A stretch of 64,000 bases of DNA. It comes from Nitrospira sp. Lineage in GTDB: Bacteria; Nitrospirota; Nitrospiria; Nitrospirales; Nitrospiraceae. This document shows, piece after piece, positions 43,145 to 52,225 of this stretch (the first letter of the stretch is position 1; the number at the start of each line of letters is the position of its first letter). Where the stretch lies: assembly GCA_016715825.1 (NCBI GenBank), contig JADJXO010000008.1, positions 23,534 to 87,533 on the forward strand, in the 5' to 3' direction. The notes beneath the pieces are model-generated. The model had not been told where the DNA came from and ran no database searches. It saw only the letters and a list, made by a program, of their open reading frames with translations. The translations under genes and the position numbers were made by a program.

Positions 43145-43579
43145 ATGAAGCTGTCGAAGAAAAGTGAGTACGGTCTGAGAGCTTTACTCGAACTCACGCT
43201 CGCACATGGACGAACGACACTCCAGCGGCACGACATTGCTGATCGGCAACACATCCCGATCGAATTCTTAGAGCAAATTCTCCTCACGCTCAAGCGAGCC
43301 GGATTGATTTCCAGTCGACGTGGTGTAAAGGGCGGATATGTCCTCATCAAACAACCAAAGGAAATTACGCTAGGACAGGTCATACGCACCCTCGATGGTC
43401 CGCTTGCCCCGATCGGATGCGTGAGCAAGACAGCCTATCAAAAGTGTCGTGAGTGTCCCTATGCGGAGAAGACCCGGTGTCCAGTGCAACAGGTGATGGG
43501 AACCGTTCGTGATGCCATCGCCGGGATCCTCGACTATTACACCCTTGCCGACTTTGCATCCGACGGTCTCAAGGACTAA
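43145..43579 (+). CDS. Rrf2-family transcriptional regulator
   Basis: 144 residues from the ATG at 43145. MKLSKKSEYGLRALLELTL begins the winged helix; LEQILLTLKRAGLISSRRGVKGGYVL is the recognition part. Cysteines at GCVS, CRECPYAEKTRC and CPVQ form a 4-Cys cluster pattern like IscR/CymR-type [Fe-S]- or Cys-sensing members. It lies 6 bases before the TSUP permease gene. CymR-like members control sulfur metabolism, which fits the permease, but the signal is not known. Confidence 0.8.
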   Translation: MKLSKKSEYGLRALLELTLAHGRTTLQRHDIADRQHIPIEFLEQILLTLKRAGLISSRRGVKGGYVLIKQPKEITLGQVIRTLDGPLAPIGCVSKTAYQKCRECPYAEKTRCPVQQVMGTVRDAIAGILDYYTLADFASDGLKD

Positions 43580-43585
43580 CACTCC

Positions 43586-44437
43586 ATGGATGATGTTGTC
43601 GTTCTTGTCGTCATTACCTTTGTGGCTTCCATCGTGAATGGAGCCCTTGGATACGGCTTTTCCTCGATTACCGTTCCTGTGGCCCTCTTGTTCTACACCA
43701 ATCGTATCTTGAACCCAGCACTCGTACTCGTTGAGCTCGTGATCAACGCCTATGTGCTTTTTATCAACCGACGCAGTATCCCCAATATTTTCTGGCGGGT
43801 GGCTCCAATTCTGGGTGGTCTAGCGGTCGGCGTCGGCATCGGGAGCTATCTTCTCTCCCTCGTGGACCCAGCGTGGATCAAGTTCGTCACCTATTTTTTT
43901 CTGTTACCCTTGATTCTGCTCCAAGCCGCAGGCATTCGCAAACCCATCCAGGCTGAAAAAGTCATCGCCGTACCGTTTGGACTAGGACTCGGCACCCTCT
44001 ACTCCGTGACCACCATTTCCGGTCCCCCGTTAGCTCTCCTCTTCAATAATCAAGGTTATCCCAAACAGGATTTCCGCGCCGCGCTGGGCATCATCCGTTT
44101 GGCGGAATCGTCACTAACCGCCATCGCCTATGGATTGATCGGCTTCTACAGCGCCGGCAGTATGGAGATTATCCCCTACATCGTCCCGAGCGTGATCGTT
44201 GGTATTCCGTTGGGGACGTTTCTCATCCGCTTGATGGACCCTGAGACATTCAGGCGTATTTGTATGGCATTCGACGGGTTGATCGTCGGATTCGGGCTCT
44301 CTCGTGTCTTGGGTGAGCTGGACCTTGCCTCACCGGTGACCACCTACGTTATCCTGGCAATCGTCATTCTGGTGAATGGGGTCCTGCTCTTGAGATTTTT
44401 TAAAGAGCGCACTGATCCCCAACGAGTTCGCCCTTGA
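43586..44437 (+). CDS. TSUP/TauE-SafE family membrane permease
   Basis: 283 residues with about eight membrane segments. Family motifs are GALGYGFSSITVPVALLFY near the start and ISGPPLALLFNNQGYPKQDFRAALG in the second half. TauE/SafE members move sulfite, sulfolactate, thiosulfate or related anions. Close linkage to the Rrf2 regulator suggests regulated sulfur-compound export or uptake. Confidence 0.8.
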   Translation: MDDVVVLVVITFVASIVNGALGYGFSSITVPVALLFYTNRILNPALVLVELVINAYVLFINRRSIPNIFWRVAPILGGLAVGVGIGSYLLSLVDPAWIKFVTYFFLLPLILLQAAGIRKPIQAEKVIAVPFGLGLGTLYSVTTISGPPLALLFNNQGYPKQDFRAALGIIRLAESSLTAIAYGLIGFYSAGSMEIIPYIVPSVIVGIPLGTFLIRLMDPETFRRICMAFDGLIVGFGLSRVLGELDLASPVTTYVILAIVILVNGVLLLRFFKERTDPQRVRP

Positions 44438-44723
44438 CGGTGGCCGACGTTGATGACTACATCACGGGCCATAAGAGTCCACATTAAGCCTTCCCCCATC
44501 CAGGTGCATTCCTAATTATTGTAATAGCTGAAGGTTGAACCCTTCACATACCTGGTATCTTCAGCAACTCTTAATATCCCATAACCAATTGACTGTATGT
44601 AATATTTCCACGCACGCACCTTGGCACTATGTTTGCTTAACTTGAATCAACCGCTACATGGCGGACGGAATCCGTGACAAGTTCTGGCCATTCACCTGCT
44701 TAATTAATTTAGGAGCAATTCAT

Positions 44724-45338
44724 ATGCGGGCAAACATGAATTTGATCGACTTCTTTTATCATCTCTTCACAAGATCGACAGCAGGACTGATCCTCCTGGG
44801 TGTGATCGCACTGCCATTATCCGGCTGTGGCGAACAGGAAGGAGGAGGTCCGATCATTTCTTCGCTCTCCACTCCGGCTGATGATCCAGCGTCGACGGAG
44901 GAAGCGAACGAATCAAGCCTTGATTCGAGTACGTCGGACTTGTCCGAAGGTGATGATCAGGCATTGGGCTCACCCGAACATGACGCGGAAGATTCAGAAG
45001 TTTTCGCGAACCTCGCAGACTCTAATGAAGCGGACGACCCGGCAATCTCACTGACCTCCACCCCAGATGGGGTCACGGCCAGATTGACCTGGGATGCATC
45101 TACCGATCCAAATGTATCTGGTTATCATGTCTACTACGGGAAGCAGTCATCTGGAGAGTACGGGTCATGCTCTTACGAAGAAGGTCAAACGGTCGAAGTT
45201 CCACCGGCTGAAATCAGCGGACTCGAGCCAAACACCCCCTATTTTTTTGCAATTAGTGCTTACGGCGGCGATGGTGGTGAAGCAGAAAGCCCCTGCTCGA
45301 ACGAAGTACTTCTGGTCACACCACCAGCACAAACCTGA
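44724..45338 (+). CDS. Lipoprotein with acidic linker and fibronectin type III domain
   Basis: 204 residues from the ATG at 44724 (AGGAG upstream). The signal ends in the lipobox IALPLSGCGE. A ~85-residue Ser/Asp/Glu-rich linker follows (STSDLSEGDDQALGSPEHD), then a fibronectin type III fold (GVTARLTWDASTDPNVSGYHVYYGK, AEISGLEPNTPYFFAISAYGGDG). An extended acidic linker would lift the domain from the membrane. Function unknown. Confidence 0.75.
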   Translation: MRANMNLIDFFYHLFTRSTAGLILLGVIALPLSGCGEQEGGGPIISSLSTPADDPASTEEANESSLDSSTSDLSEGDDQALGSPEHDAEDSEVFANLADSNEADDPAISLTSTPDGVTARLTWDASTDPNVSGYHVYYGKQSSGEYGSCSYEEGQTVEVPPAEISGLEPNTPYFFAISAYGGDGGEAESPCSNEVLLVTPPAQT

Positions 45339-45368
45339 TAGAACCTGCCCATCGGTGCTTCTACGCTT

Positions 45369-45396
45369 CCGCCCTCTGATGGTTGTCGGAGGGCGG
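45369..45396 (+). terminator. Hairpin after the FN3 lipoprotein gene
   Basis: CCGCCCTC at 45369-45376 pairs with GAGGGCGG at 45389-45396 over a 12-base loop, 31 bases after the stop. No strong T-tract follows. Confidence 0.45.
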
Positions 45397-45520
45397 ATCA
45401 GTTCATTGACCTTCCTCGGTCGATTTGCTAGCTTCACATGCTATTTCTTTCTCAATTGTCCATATGATATAGGCAATCGATTTACGACGGCGTTCGATTT
45501 CTATCCCGAAAGGATCTTCG

Positions 45521-47386
45521 ATGACAGGTCAAGTCACTCCCTCTGAACTACTTATCACTTTACGTAATAAAGCAACTCAACTCAGAATCGACAGCGTGCG
45601 GGCCACGAGCGAAGCAGGAAGCGGTCATCCATCGAGCTGTGCTTCGGCCGCCGATATTGTGGCCGCCCTGTTCTTCTCCGTCATGCGGTACGATCCACAG
45701 AATCCGAAAGCGCTGAACAATGACCGCTTCGTTCTCTCAAAGGGACATGCCGCCCCATTGTTGTACGCAGCGTGGGCAGAAGCTGGACTCTTCCCATCAA
45801 CCGATCTCCTAAAATTACGTACCCTCGCATCTGATCTGGAAGGTCATCCCACTCCACGATTGCCATTTGTCGATATGGCCACCGGTTCACTGGGGCAAGG
45901 ACTTCCCGTCGGTGTCGGCATCGCGTTGAACGCAAAATTCGTCGATCACCTCGATTACCGAACCTACGTCCTCCTGGGAGACGGAGAATCGGTCGAAGGA
46001 TCGGTCTGGGAAGCCGTCGAAATTGCACGCCAGTATGAGCTGGATAATCTGTGTGCCATTCTCGATGTGAATCGACTCGGCCAGAGTGACCCTACGATGC
46101 TGCAACACGACATGGAAGCCTACCGTTCCCGCTGGAGTGGGTTTGGCTGGCACGCGATCGTCATTGATGGGCATGACTTCGATGCCATACTCAGAGCGTT
46201 CAACGAAGCGGCTCAGACCAAAGGAAAACCCACCGTGCTGCTGGCCCAGACCTATAAAGGGAAAGGCATTTCGTTCATTGAAAACAAACCCGACTGGCAT
46301 GGCAAGCCTCTCAAGAAAGGAGAAGAGACGCAGAAGGCGCTCGACGAACTCACCAAGCAATTAAGTCCGAACGGCTCGGTGTCTCACATCAGAAAACCGT
46401 CGCCCGGCTCCATCCCTTCTCGGTCTATCGGCACCATGCCTCCCGCCCCATACAAGATCGGTGAATCGGTCGCCACCCGAGAAGCATTTGGAATCGCACT
46501 CGAGGCGCTAGGCTCCGTGAACCCGCTTGTCGTCGCCCTTGATGCCGATGTGAAGAACTCCACGTACAGTGACAAATTCGGCAAGAAGTTTTCGAATCGA
46601 TTTTTCGAAAACTTTATCGCAGAACAAAACATGGTGGGCGCAGCCGCTGGTCTGGCGGCATGCGGGAAGATCCCCTTCGCAGCCACGTTTGCTTGTTTTC
46701 TGAGCCGTGCCTACGATTTCATCCGTATGGCTGCGATCAGCGGGTCAAATATCAAGCTGGTTGGAACTCATGTTGGCGTCAGCATCGGCGAAGATGGACC
46801 TTCTCAAATGGGATTAGAGGACATCGCCATGATGGCAGCTCAACCCAATATCACAGTGCTCTATCCATCAGACGGAAATTCAACTTATCACTTGGTCGGA
46901 GCTGCTGCTCACTACAAAGGGATGGTCTATCTGCGTGCCGGAAGGCCCAAAAGCCCTATTCTCTATGGCCCGGAAGAACAATTTCATATCGGCGGCAGTA
47001 AGATCCTTCGGCAAAGCTCATCGGATGTCCTCACGATCGTCGCCGCGGGTGTGACTCTACATGAAGCCCTGAAAGCCTATGATCAACTGAAGGAAGTCGG
47101 CATCTCGATTCGTGTAATCGATCTGTATAGTATCGCTCCTATCGACAGGAATACGCTATTGGACAGTGGGCGATCCACGCAGGGCCGAATCCTTACCGTG
47201 GAGGACCACTACGCCCACGGAGGACTCGGTGATGCCGTCTTGAGTGCCGTTGCAACCGATGGCTTCAAGGTCCATAAACTGGCTGTTCGTGAAATCCCCC
47301 ACAGCGGGAAACCTGAAGAATTGGTGGATCATTATGGTATCGGAGTACGGTCCATTGTTGAGGCAGCTAAGCAATTTATTAAATAA
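45521..47386 (+). CDS. tkt: Transketolase
   Basis: 621 residues, single-chain. N-terminal ThDP domain: SEAGSGHPSSCASAADIVAALFF, LGQGLPVGVGIALNAK and YVLLGDGESVEGSVWEA (Mg/ThDP). Pyrimidine domain: NFIAEQNMVGAAAGLAACGKIPFAATFACF. C-terminal: LTVEDHYAHGGLGDAV. AAGGATC precedes the ATG. It transfers two-carbon units in the pentose phosphate pathway and carbon fixation. The size is closer to archaeal/single-chain short transketolases than to the 660-residue E. coli type. Confidence 0.93.
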   Translation: MTGQVTPSELLITLRNKATQLRIDSVRATSEAGSGHPSSCASAADIVAALFFSVMRYDPQNPKALNNDRFVLSKGHAAPLLYAAWAEAGLFPSTDLLKLRTLASDLEGHPTPRLPFVDMATGSLGQGLPVGVGIALNAKFVDHLDYRTYVLLGDGESVEGSVWEAVEIARQYELDNLCAILDVNRLGQSDPTMLQHDMEAYRSRWSGFGWHAIVIDGHDFDAILRAFNEAAQTKGKPTVLLAQTYKGKGISFIENKPDWHGKPLKKGEETQKALDELTKQLSPNGSVSHIRKPSPGSIPSRSIGTMPPAPYKIGESVATREAFGIALEALGSVNPLVVALDADVKNSTYSDKFGKKFSNRFFENFIAEQNMVGAAAGLAACGKIPFAATFACFLSRAYDFIRMAAISGSNIKLVGTHVGVSIGEDGPSQMGLEDIAMMAAQPNITVLYPSDGNSTYHLVGAAAHYKGMVYLRAGRPKSPILYGPEEQFHIGGSKILRQSSSDVLTIVAAGVTLHEALKAYDQLKEVGISIRVIDLYSIAPIDRNTLLDSGRSTQGRILTVEDHYAHGGLGDAVLSAVATDGFKVHKLAVREIPHSGKPEELVDHYGIGVRSIVEAAKQFIK

Positions 47387-47744
47387 CCTGGTCCTATATG
47401 AGGCTTGAGCTTGATCGAAGATTCTAGGTCAAGGCTTCCGTGAGAAAAATACCGCCGGCCCATCTCCCATGAACTCACTGGATTCGTCCCTTACCACCAC
47501 AAGATCTTGTTCCACGACAAGATCATTCGGTGTACTCACGAATTGCTAGGAGCAAAAGGGATTGAGGCTATACCTATTCGGCAGTAGGTTCATGCTAACG
47601 AGAGTAGCCAATGTGGAGACAGAGTTCCTGTGCCACCTTTTCATTTTTCCATAAAATTGGGTGTGGTATAGTTGTTAAAATTTAGACACTCTGTCGAGTA
47701 TGCGAAGAGGGAACACGTTCATTACAACTAAATGGGAGGTACGA
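47387..47744. other. Spacer with a possible coding remnant
   Basis: 358 bases between tkt and the cytochrome gene. A frame without start (47444-47587) encodes HELTGFVPYHHKILFHDKII, then CTHELLGAKGIEAIPIRQ before a TAG; it has a protein-like composition and may be the end of a lost gene. The final ~100 bases are AT-rich and should hold the cytochrome promoter. Confidence 0.3.
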
Positions 47745-48200
47745 ATGCGTAGAACCGTAAGTGCTTCAGTATTGATGATGGGTTGCGTCCTCATGCTTTC
47801 CGGAGGGGTTTCCTTCGCTGATGAGCCCCCATTGGCCCCGGTTCCACCTGAGTATGCTGACAAAAAAATGCCGGCCGGTGGATGGACCGATCCCAAGGCC
47901 ATCGAGGAGGGCGGCAAGATTTACAGAGGCGAGTTCAAGACCGATGTCAACTGCAGCAGCTGCCACGGAGACGATGGCAAGCCTAAGAAAAAGGGTGCAC
48001 GCGATCTTCGTGATCCCAAAATCGTCTGCCGGTTCTCAGATGCGTACTGGTTCTGGCGTATTTCAGAGGGAATTCCAAAAACCAAGATGAAGGGCAATAA
48101 GGGTCTTCTATCCGAAGAGCAGATCTGGCAGGTGATGGCATATGAAAACCAGTTCTCGCACGACGGGAAGCCAGCCGACCGATCCTGCTACAAGCCCTGA
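47745..48200 (+). CDS. Periplasmic single-heme cytochrome c
   Basis: 151 residues from the ATG at 47745 (GGGAGGT upstream). A signal peptide ends in GGVSFADE. NCSSCHGDDGKPK carries the one CxxCH heme site; a Met in KTKMKGNKGLLSEEQIWQVMAY is a likely sixth ligand. The rest matches small class I cytochromes with a WFWRISEG insertion. It would carry electrons in the periplasm. A very strong hairpin closes the transcript. Confidence 0.88.
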   Translation: MRRTVSASVLMMGCVLMLSGGVSFADEPPLAPVPPEYADKKMPAGGWTDPKAIEEGGKIYRGEFKTDVNCSSCHGDDGKPKKKGARDLRDPKIVCRFSDAYWFWRISEGIPKTKMKGNKGLLSEEQIWQVMAYENQFSHDGKPADRSCYKP

Positions 48201-48248
48201 GGAGTGAGAGTTGTTGGGCTGAACAGGTTTTCATCAGCCCTGTACACG

Positions 48249-48285
48249 CAAAGGGGGAGCGGGCGCCATGCCCGCTCCCCCTTTG
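48249..48285 (+). terminator. Perfect 16-bp hairpin after the cytochrome c gene
   Basis: CAAAGGGGGAGCGGGC at 48249-48264 pairs exactly with 48270-48285 over a 5-base loop, 49 bases after the stop. The stem is GC-rich and very stable; the 3' arm ends CCCCCTTTG rather than a long T-run. It may serve both convergent transcripts (cytochrome and cupin). Confidence 0.7.
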
Positions 48286-48312
48286 CCATTGGCTGAGAGT
48301 GCTTCTACTCCA

Positions 48313-48633
48313 TCAGTCTTGGTTTGGAGCGACAAACACCAATACCTTGAGTCGCCCGCTTGTATGGTTTTTCACCCCATGTTCTTCTCCAGCTGAAGCC
48401 ATCGTGCCTTGACCCGCAACAAGGATTCGCTGTTCGGCACCGACGTGAAAGGTTCCTTGCCCCTCCAACACTATATACACCTTATCTTGATCACGATGGA
48501 CATGCCCTTTTTGATCTTGTCCCGGCTCGAAGCAATAAATATCACAGAAGAATCGTTCTGTTTGAAAGATATTATTCTTCTTCATCTTCTCGCTGCTGAA
48601 CTGTTCCAAGTCTGTTAGCGTGACCACGTTCAT
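48313..48633 (-). CDS. Small cupin-domain protein
   Basis: 106 residues from the ATG at 48633 (GAGGAG upstream). GHVHRDQDKVYIVLEGQGTF and EEHGVKNHT are the two cupin motifs with metal-binding His/Glu candidates. It is a single-domain cupin of unknown substrate, often linked to regulation or small-molecule binding. Confidence 0.8.
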   Translation of the reverse strand: MNVVTLTDLEQFSSEKMKKNNIFQTERFFCDIYCFEPGQDQKGHVHRDQDKVYIVLEGQGTFHVGAEQRILVAGQGTMASAGEEHGVKNHTSGRLKVLVFVAPNQD

Positions 48634-48658
48634 CACGAATACTCCTCTAGTTTAGCAA

Positions 48659-49096
48659 TCACGGCAAATGAGCCAGTAGCCTCCGATATGAGCGTTTCAC
48701 TTCATCGAGAGCGCTGTTCATCCTTTCCCGTACCTCATTCCACTTGGCATCCGTTGTGTATTTTAGTTCGTCCAGCTTTTCTCTCACTCCGTCCTTTTTC
48801 TTCTCCAACTCGTGGAGCGACTGCTGAAGGTCTGCCCGAGTAGAATCAGAAGCTTTCTCGACCTTTTCCCGCAACTCCACAATCTGCTGCTGCATGACTG
48901 CCAGTTCTTCTTGCGCCTTCCGTTGAAAGGTCTCCTTTTGCTGAACGGTATACTGCCTGGTCGCCTCGATCGTTTCTTGAGCTTCCTTCACCACCTTTTC
49001 AGCACTCACGGCGGATTCAGCGGCCATACCGGACATTGGGCCCAACCACACACCCATCACCCCTGCTGCACCTGCGATCAACTGACTTCGATTCAT
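48659..49096 (-). CDS. Exported coiled-coil protein
   Basis: 145 residues from the ATG at 49096 (GAGGAAA upstream). A signal-like start (IAGAAGVMGVWLGPMSGMAAES) is followed by a long charged helix, AEKVVKEAQETIEATRQY to the end, with heptad-like repeats of hydrophobic positions. It resembles the coiled-coil sll1863-type stress proteins in shape only. It may be co-transcribed with the cupin, 25 bases downstream. Confidence 0.65.
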   Translation of the reverse strand: MNRSQLIAGAAGVMGVWLGPMSGMAAESAVSAEKVVKEAQETIEATRQYTVQQKETFQRKAQEELAVMQQQIVELREKVEKASDSTRADLQQSLHELEKKKDGVREKLDELKYTTDAKWNEVRERMNSALDEVKRSYRRLLAHLP

Positions 49097-49225
49097 ATTT
49101 TCCTCACAAAGCCGCTGAAGTATAGTCTGCCACATTCCTAAAGTCACGACCGCTAAACTTTCTCCCCATATCAACCGAAAAGGGTAGTCGGAACCGAACT
49201 CCCCGCATTCGAGAGGCTCGTTGCT

Positions 49226-50089
49226 ATGGCATCGGAAATAGGATCTGCAACTTCCCCGGTTGAACGGCTTGAACAGTCGTTGGTTCAGAAAATCGAGACC
49301 GGAGATATTGAACTCCCCCTCCTTCCGCAAGCAGCCAGTCAAGTGATGGCGTTGGCGTCAGATCCAGCCGCCGATGCCGCCAAGCTCTCAGCCTTGATTC
49401 ATCAAGACCAAGCCCTCGCTGCACATGTGTTGCGGATTGCTAACTCTCCAGCCTATATGCCTCGTAGCCCCGTCGTCTCTCTTCAGCATGCGGTAGCCAT
49501 GTTGGGTATGACCTTGTTGTCAGAGATAGCCTTTACTGCTTCTCTCAAATCTGGTGCGTTTAAAGTTCCAGGGCATGAGGATGAAGTAAGGCGACTCTGG
49601 CGTCATTCTCTAGCGAGTGGAGCGTTCGCGAAGGAAGTGGCCAGACTCAGACGTGTCAACGTCGAAAGTGCCTACCTCTGCGGTCTGTTGCACGAAATCG
49701 GGAAGCCGGTCGTCTTGCAGACAGCAACTACACTCGCCCAGACCCACGGTCTCTCTATTGAAACATTGGTCTTGCAGGGATGGATCGACGGCTATCATTC
49801 CCGTGTCGGTACTCTCATTGCAGAAAAATGGGCTTTGCCCAAACAAGTCGCAACGGCTATCCAATACTATGACAATTACGATCATGCCGATTCCTTTCGA
49901 CAGGAATGTCTGCTCACATGCACCTCCGACCGACTAGCAAGTCATGTACTCACACCCGAGGAGATGCCTGATGAGACGCTTCGTGCCGAACCGGTCTTTG
50001 CTGAATTGAACCTGTATCCTAACGACATTGATCAGCTACTGGCCATGAAAGACCATGTCCTGGCGATCGTGAATGCGCTCAATTTATGA
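49226..50089 (+). CDS. HDOD-domain protein
   Basis: 287 residues. ELPLLPQAASQVMALASDPAADAAKLSALI and DQALAAHVLRIANSPAYMPRSPVVSLQHAVAMLGM are the HDOD core, and a reduced HD region follows (YLCGLLHEIGKPV, LIAEKWALP). HDOD proteins sense signals or bind nucleotides and regulate chemotaxis or motility; catalytic residues of true HD hydrolases are not complete. Its stop overlaps the second sthA start by 4 bases, so the two are translationally coupled. Confidence 0.85.
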   Translation: MASEIGSATSPVERLEQSLVQKIETGDIELPLLPQAASQVMALASDPAADAAKLSALIHQDQALAAHVLRIANSPAYMPRSPVVSLQHAVAMLGMTLLSEIAFTASLKSGAFKVPGHEDEVRRLWRHSLASGAFAKEVARLRRVNVESAYLCGLLHEIGKPVVLQTATTLAQTHGLSIETLVLQGWIDGYHSRVGTLIAEKWALPKQVATAIQYYDNYDHADSFRQECLLTCTSDRLASHVLTPEEMPDETLRAEPVFAELNLYPNDIDQLLAMKDHVLAIVNALNL

Positions 50090-51501
50090 GTACATCCGTT
50101 ACATACGATATTATCGTCATCGGAGCCGGTCCCGCCGGCCAAAAAGCGGCAGTCCAAGGGGCCAAGGCCGGCAAACATGTTGCCTTAATTGAACGAGAAC
50201 GAGGCATCGGCGGAAGTTGCGTGTATCGCGGAACGATTCCTAGCAAGACATTACGGGAAAGTGCGCTCCATCTTGATCAACTCAAGCGGGCTGGCGAAGC
50301 CCTCCAATTTACCCTCAAACCCGACACTCAGATTGCAACACTCTTGAGTCGGCTCGAAAATGTAGTTCGAGCGCATGACTCCTTCATGAGTCAACAGCTC
50401 CGACGGAACGGCATTTCCTTGCTTCATGGACGAGCCCACTTTCTGAGCGAGCACATCATCGAGATGCAAACTGTCGACGGGGCACGGCAACAACTCACGG
50501 CCGACACCATCATCATCGCTACCGGATCACGCCCCAGAGCTCCCAAAGAGATTCCAATCGACCATGAACACATTCTGGACAGCGATTCCCTCCTTTCCAT
50601 GATGTACCTCCCACAGTCTCTGGCAGTCCTTGGTGGTGGAGTGATCGCGTGTGAATATGGGTCGATTTTTTCCCTCCTTGGTGTGGAAGTCACCCTGATC
50701 GACCGTGCTCAGTACCCCTTGCAATTCATGGATCGCGAACTTGTCAAACAGTTCGTGCAGAGTTTTGAACGCCAGGGAGGCCGATACCTCGGGGGAAGGG
50801 AAATTACAGAGGTTCGCTGGGACAATGTGGCCCATGTCGTCACTCGATTGAGCGACGGGACCACAATCAAAAGCGAGAAAATGCTCGTCGCCCTGGGTCG
50901 GCAATCGAACGTCGAGGACTTAAATCTCTCGGCAGCCAAAATCAGCGTCTCGGAGAAAGGTCTCATTCCCACAAATCAATACTGCCAGACGGATATCGCC
51001 CACATTTATGCGGTTGGCGATATGGCGGTGGGCCCCGCTCTCGCCTCAAAGGCAATGGAAGAAGGTCGGCGAGCCGTTCGCCACGCCTTGAACCTCCCAG
51101 TCGGCGATGCTGCGTCAACAATCCCTATGGGTATCTATACGATTCCGGAAATGGCCAGCATTGGGCTTGATGAGAAGAGCGCTCGGGAGCGATATAAAGA
51201 CCCTCTGATCGGGCGAGCGAAGTTTGAAGAAGTGGCTCGCGCCCAAATATCCGGGGCCGGCCACGGGTTACTGAAGATGGTCGCTGATCCTGAAGGAGAG
51301 CATCTTCTGGGCGTCCAGGTCGTCGGAGATTCTGCAACAGAGCTGGTACATATCGGACAGTTGGCGCTTCAAAGCTCTGCCACAATTGAATCGTTTATCG
51401 ACAACATCTTCAATTTCCCGACCTATGCAGAAGCCTACCGAATTGCCGCCCTCGACATTCTAGGGCAGGTTGCAAAGCGACGAGCGGCCAAAGCAGCGTA
51501 G
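50086..51501 (+). CDS. sthA: Soluble pyridine nucleotide transhydrogenase-like flavoprotein (copy 2)
   Basis: 471 residues. FAD motif GAGPAGQKAAVQ, NAD(P) motif LGGGVIACEYGS, AVGDMAVGP, and the C-terminal FIDNIFNFPTYAEAYR typical of SthA. The redox loop is SCVYRGTIPSK, with one Cys (~45) and Thr at the second position, as in E. coli SthA. Thus it differs from copy 1, where both are lost. Translational coupling to the HDOD gene upstream suggests a regulatory link. Confidence 0.88.
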   Translation: MSTSVTYDIIVIGAGPAGQKAAVQGAKAGKHVALIERERGIGGSCVYRGTIPSKTLRESALHLDQLKRAGEALQFTLKPDTQIATLLSRLENVVRAHDSFMSQQLRRNGISLLHGRAHFLSEHIIEMQTVDGARQQLTADTIIIATGSRPRAPKEIPIDHEHILDSDSLLSMMYLPQSLAVLGGGVIACEYGSIFSLLGVEVTLIDRAQYPLQFMDRELVKQFVQSFERQGGRYLGGREITEVRWDNVAHVVTRLSDGTTIKSEKMLVALGRQSNVEDLNLSAAKISVSEKGLIPTNQYCQTDIAHIYAVGDMAVGPALASKAMEEGRRAVRHALNLPVGDAASTIPMGIYTIPEMASIGLDEKSARERYKDPLIGRAKFEEVARAQISGAGHGLLKMVADPEGEHLLGVQVVGDSATELVHIGQLALQSSATIESFIDNIFNFPTYAEAYRIAALDILGQVAKRRAAKAA

Positions 51502-51625
51502 CACAAACTCCCTTCTCGCCTCGCGATCTGAAGCTCATGCCACACCTACAGTACGTGTTGGACGCCTCACGTCCTTATGCCAGCGCTCCGTGGAAGATTA
51601 CTCGTCGAGAGGCATAGCCAAAACA

Positions 51626-51976
51626 TCATGCGACTTCGGTGTCTTCGTGATGTCGTTGGAACGGATGCACCTTTAACTCTCTGATCATGTGGTGGAGCCT
51701 GGCCCATTCATCTGGACTGAGGTTGACGAATTCGCACCCAAAACTGCCTGCTCGACACCAACGCACAACCGCCTGGGAAATGTGAATGGGTGGTTCGTGA
51801 TCAGATGCATGGATGCGCAGTTGGAGGGCCGTCCCAGGCTTCACTTCAACAAGGCTGAAGACACGGCAGCCTCGGACGGAAAGATCGTTAAGGGTGCCGT
51901 CGCCGGATACAACATTTGCCGAGCTAAATGAACTTCGAAAGACAACCGGAAACCGAGTATCTTTTCGTTGTTCCAT
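51626..51976 (-). CDS. PilZ-domain protein
   Basis: 116 residues. RKDTRFPVVFRSSF carries the RxxxR motif and LNDLSVRGCRVFS the DxSxxG motif of c-di-GMP-binding PilZ; the C-terminal GCEFVNLSPDEWARLHHMI completes the barrel. It would bind c-di-GMP. No partner gene is adjacent. Confidence 0.85.
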   Translation of the reverse strand: MEQRKDTRFPVVFRSSFSSANVVSGDGTLNDLSVRGCRVFSLVEVKPGTALQLRIHASDHEPPIHISQAVVRWCRAGSFGCEFVNLSPDEWARLHHMIRELKVHPFQRHHEDTEVA

Positions 51977-52225
51977 GAATGCGACCTTACAATGGTAAGT
52001 GCCTACCTTGTATATCGCCGATCACACGCAATCCCGCTACTGTTTTTTCGATTTTTGCACGATCGATGAAGTCGACAACTCCAGATGGATTCATGTCGGA
52101 AGTCTCTTCCGATTCGCCATGGCCACATCGACTCAACCGGGAATACGACAGGATACCCGCACGCGAACTATGAAGCGAACGGAGAGTGGGACAGCTAGTA
52201 ATCTAACCGCGGGGGAAGTCTGCGG
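51977..52225. other. Short spacer without a supported gene
   Basis: The 250-base gap between the PilZ and M24 genes contains a plus-strand frame at 51999 with a GTG start and no ribosome site; it is not called. Confidence 0.4.
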
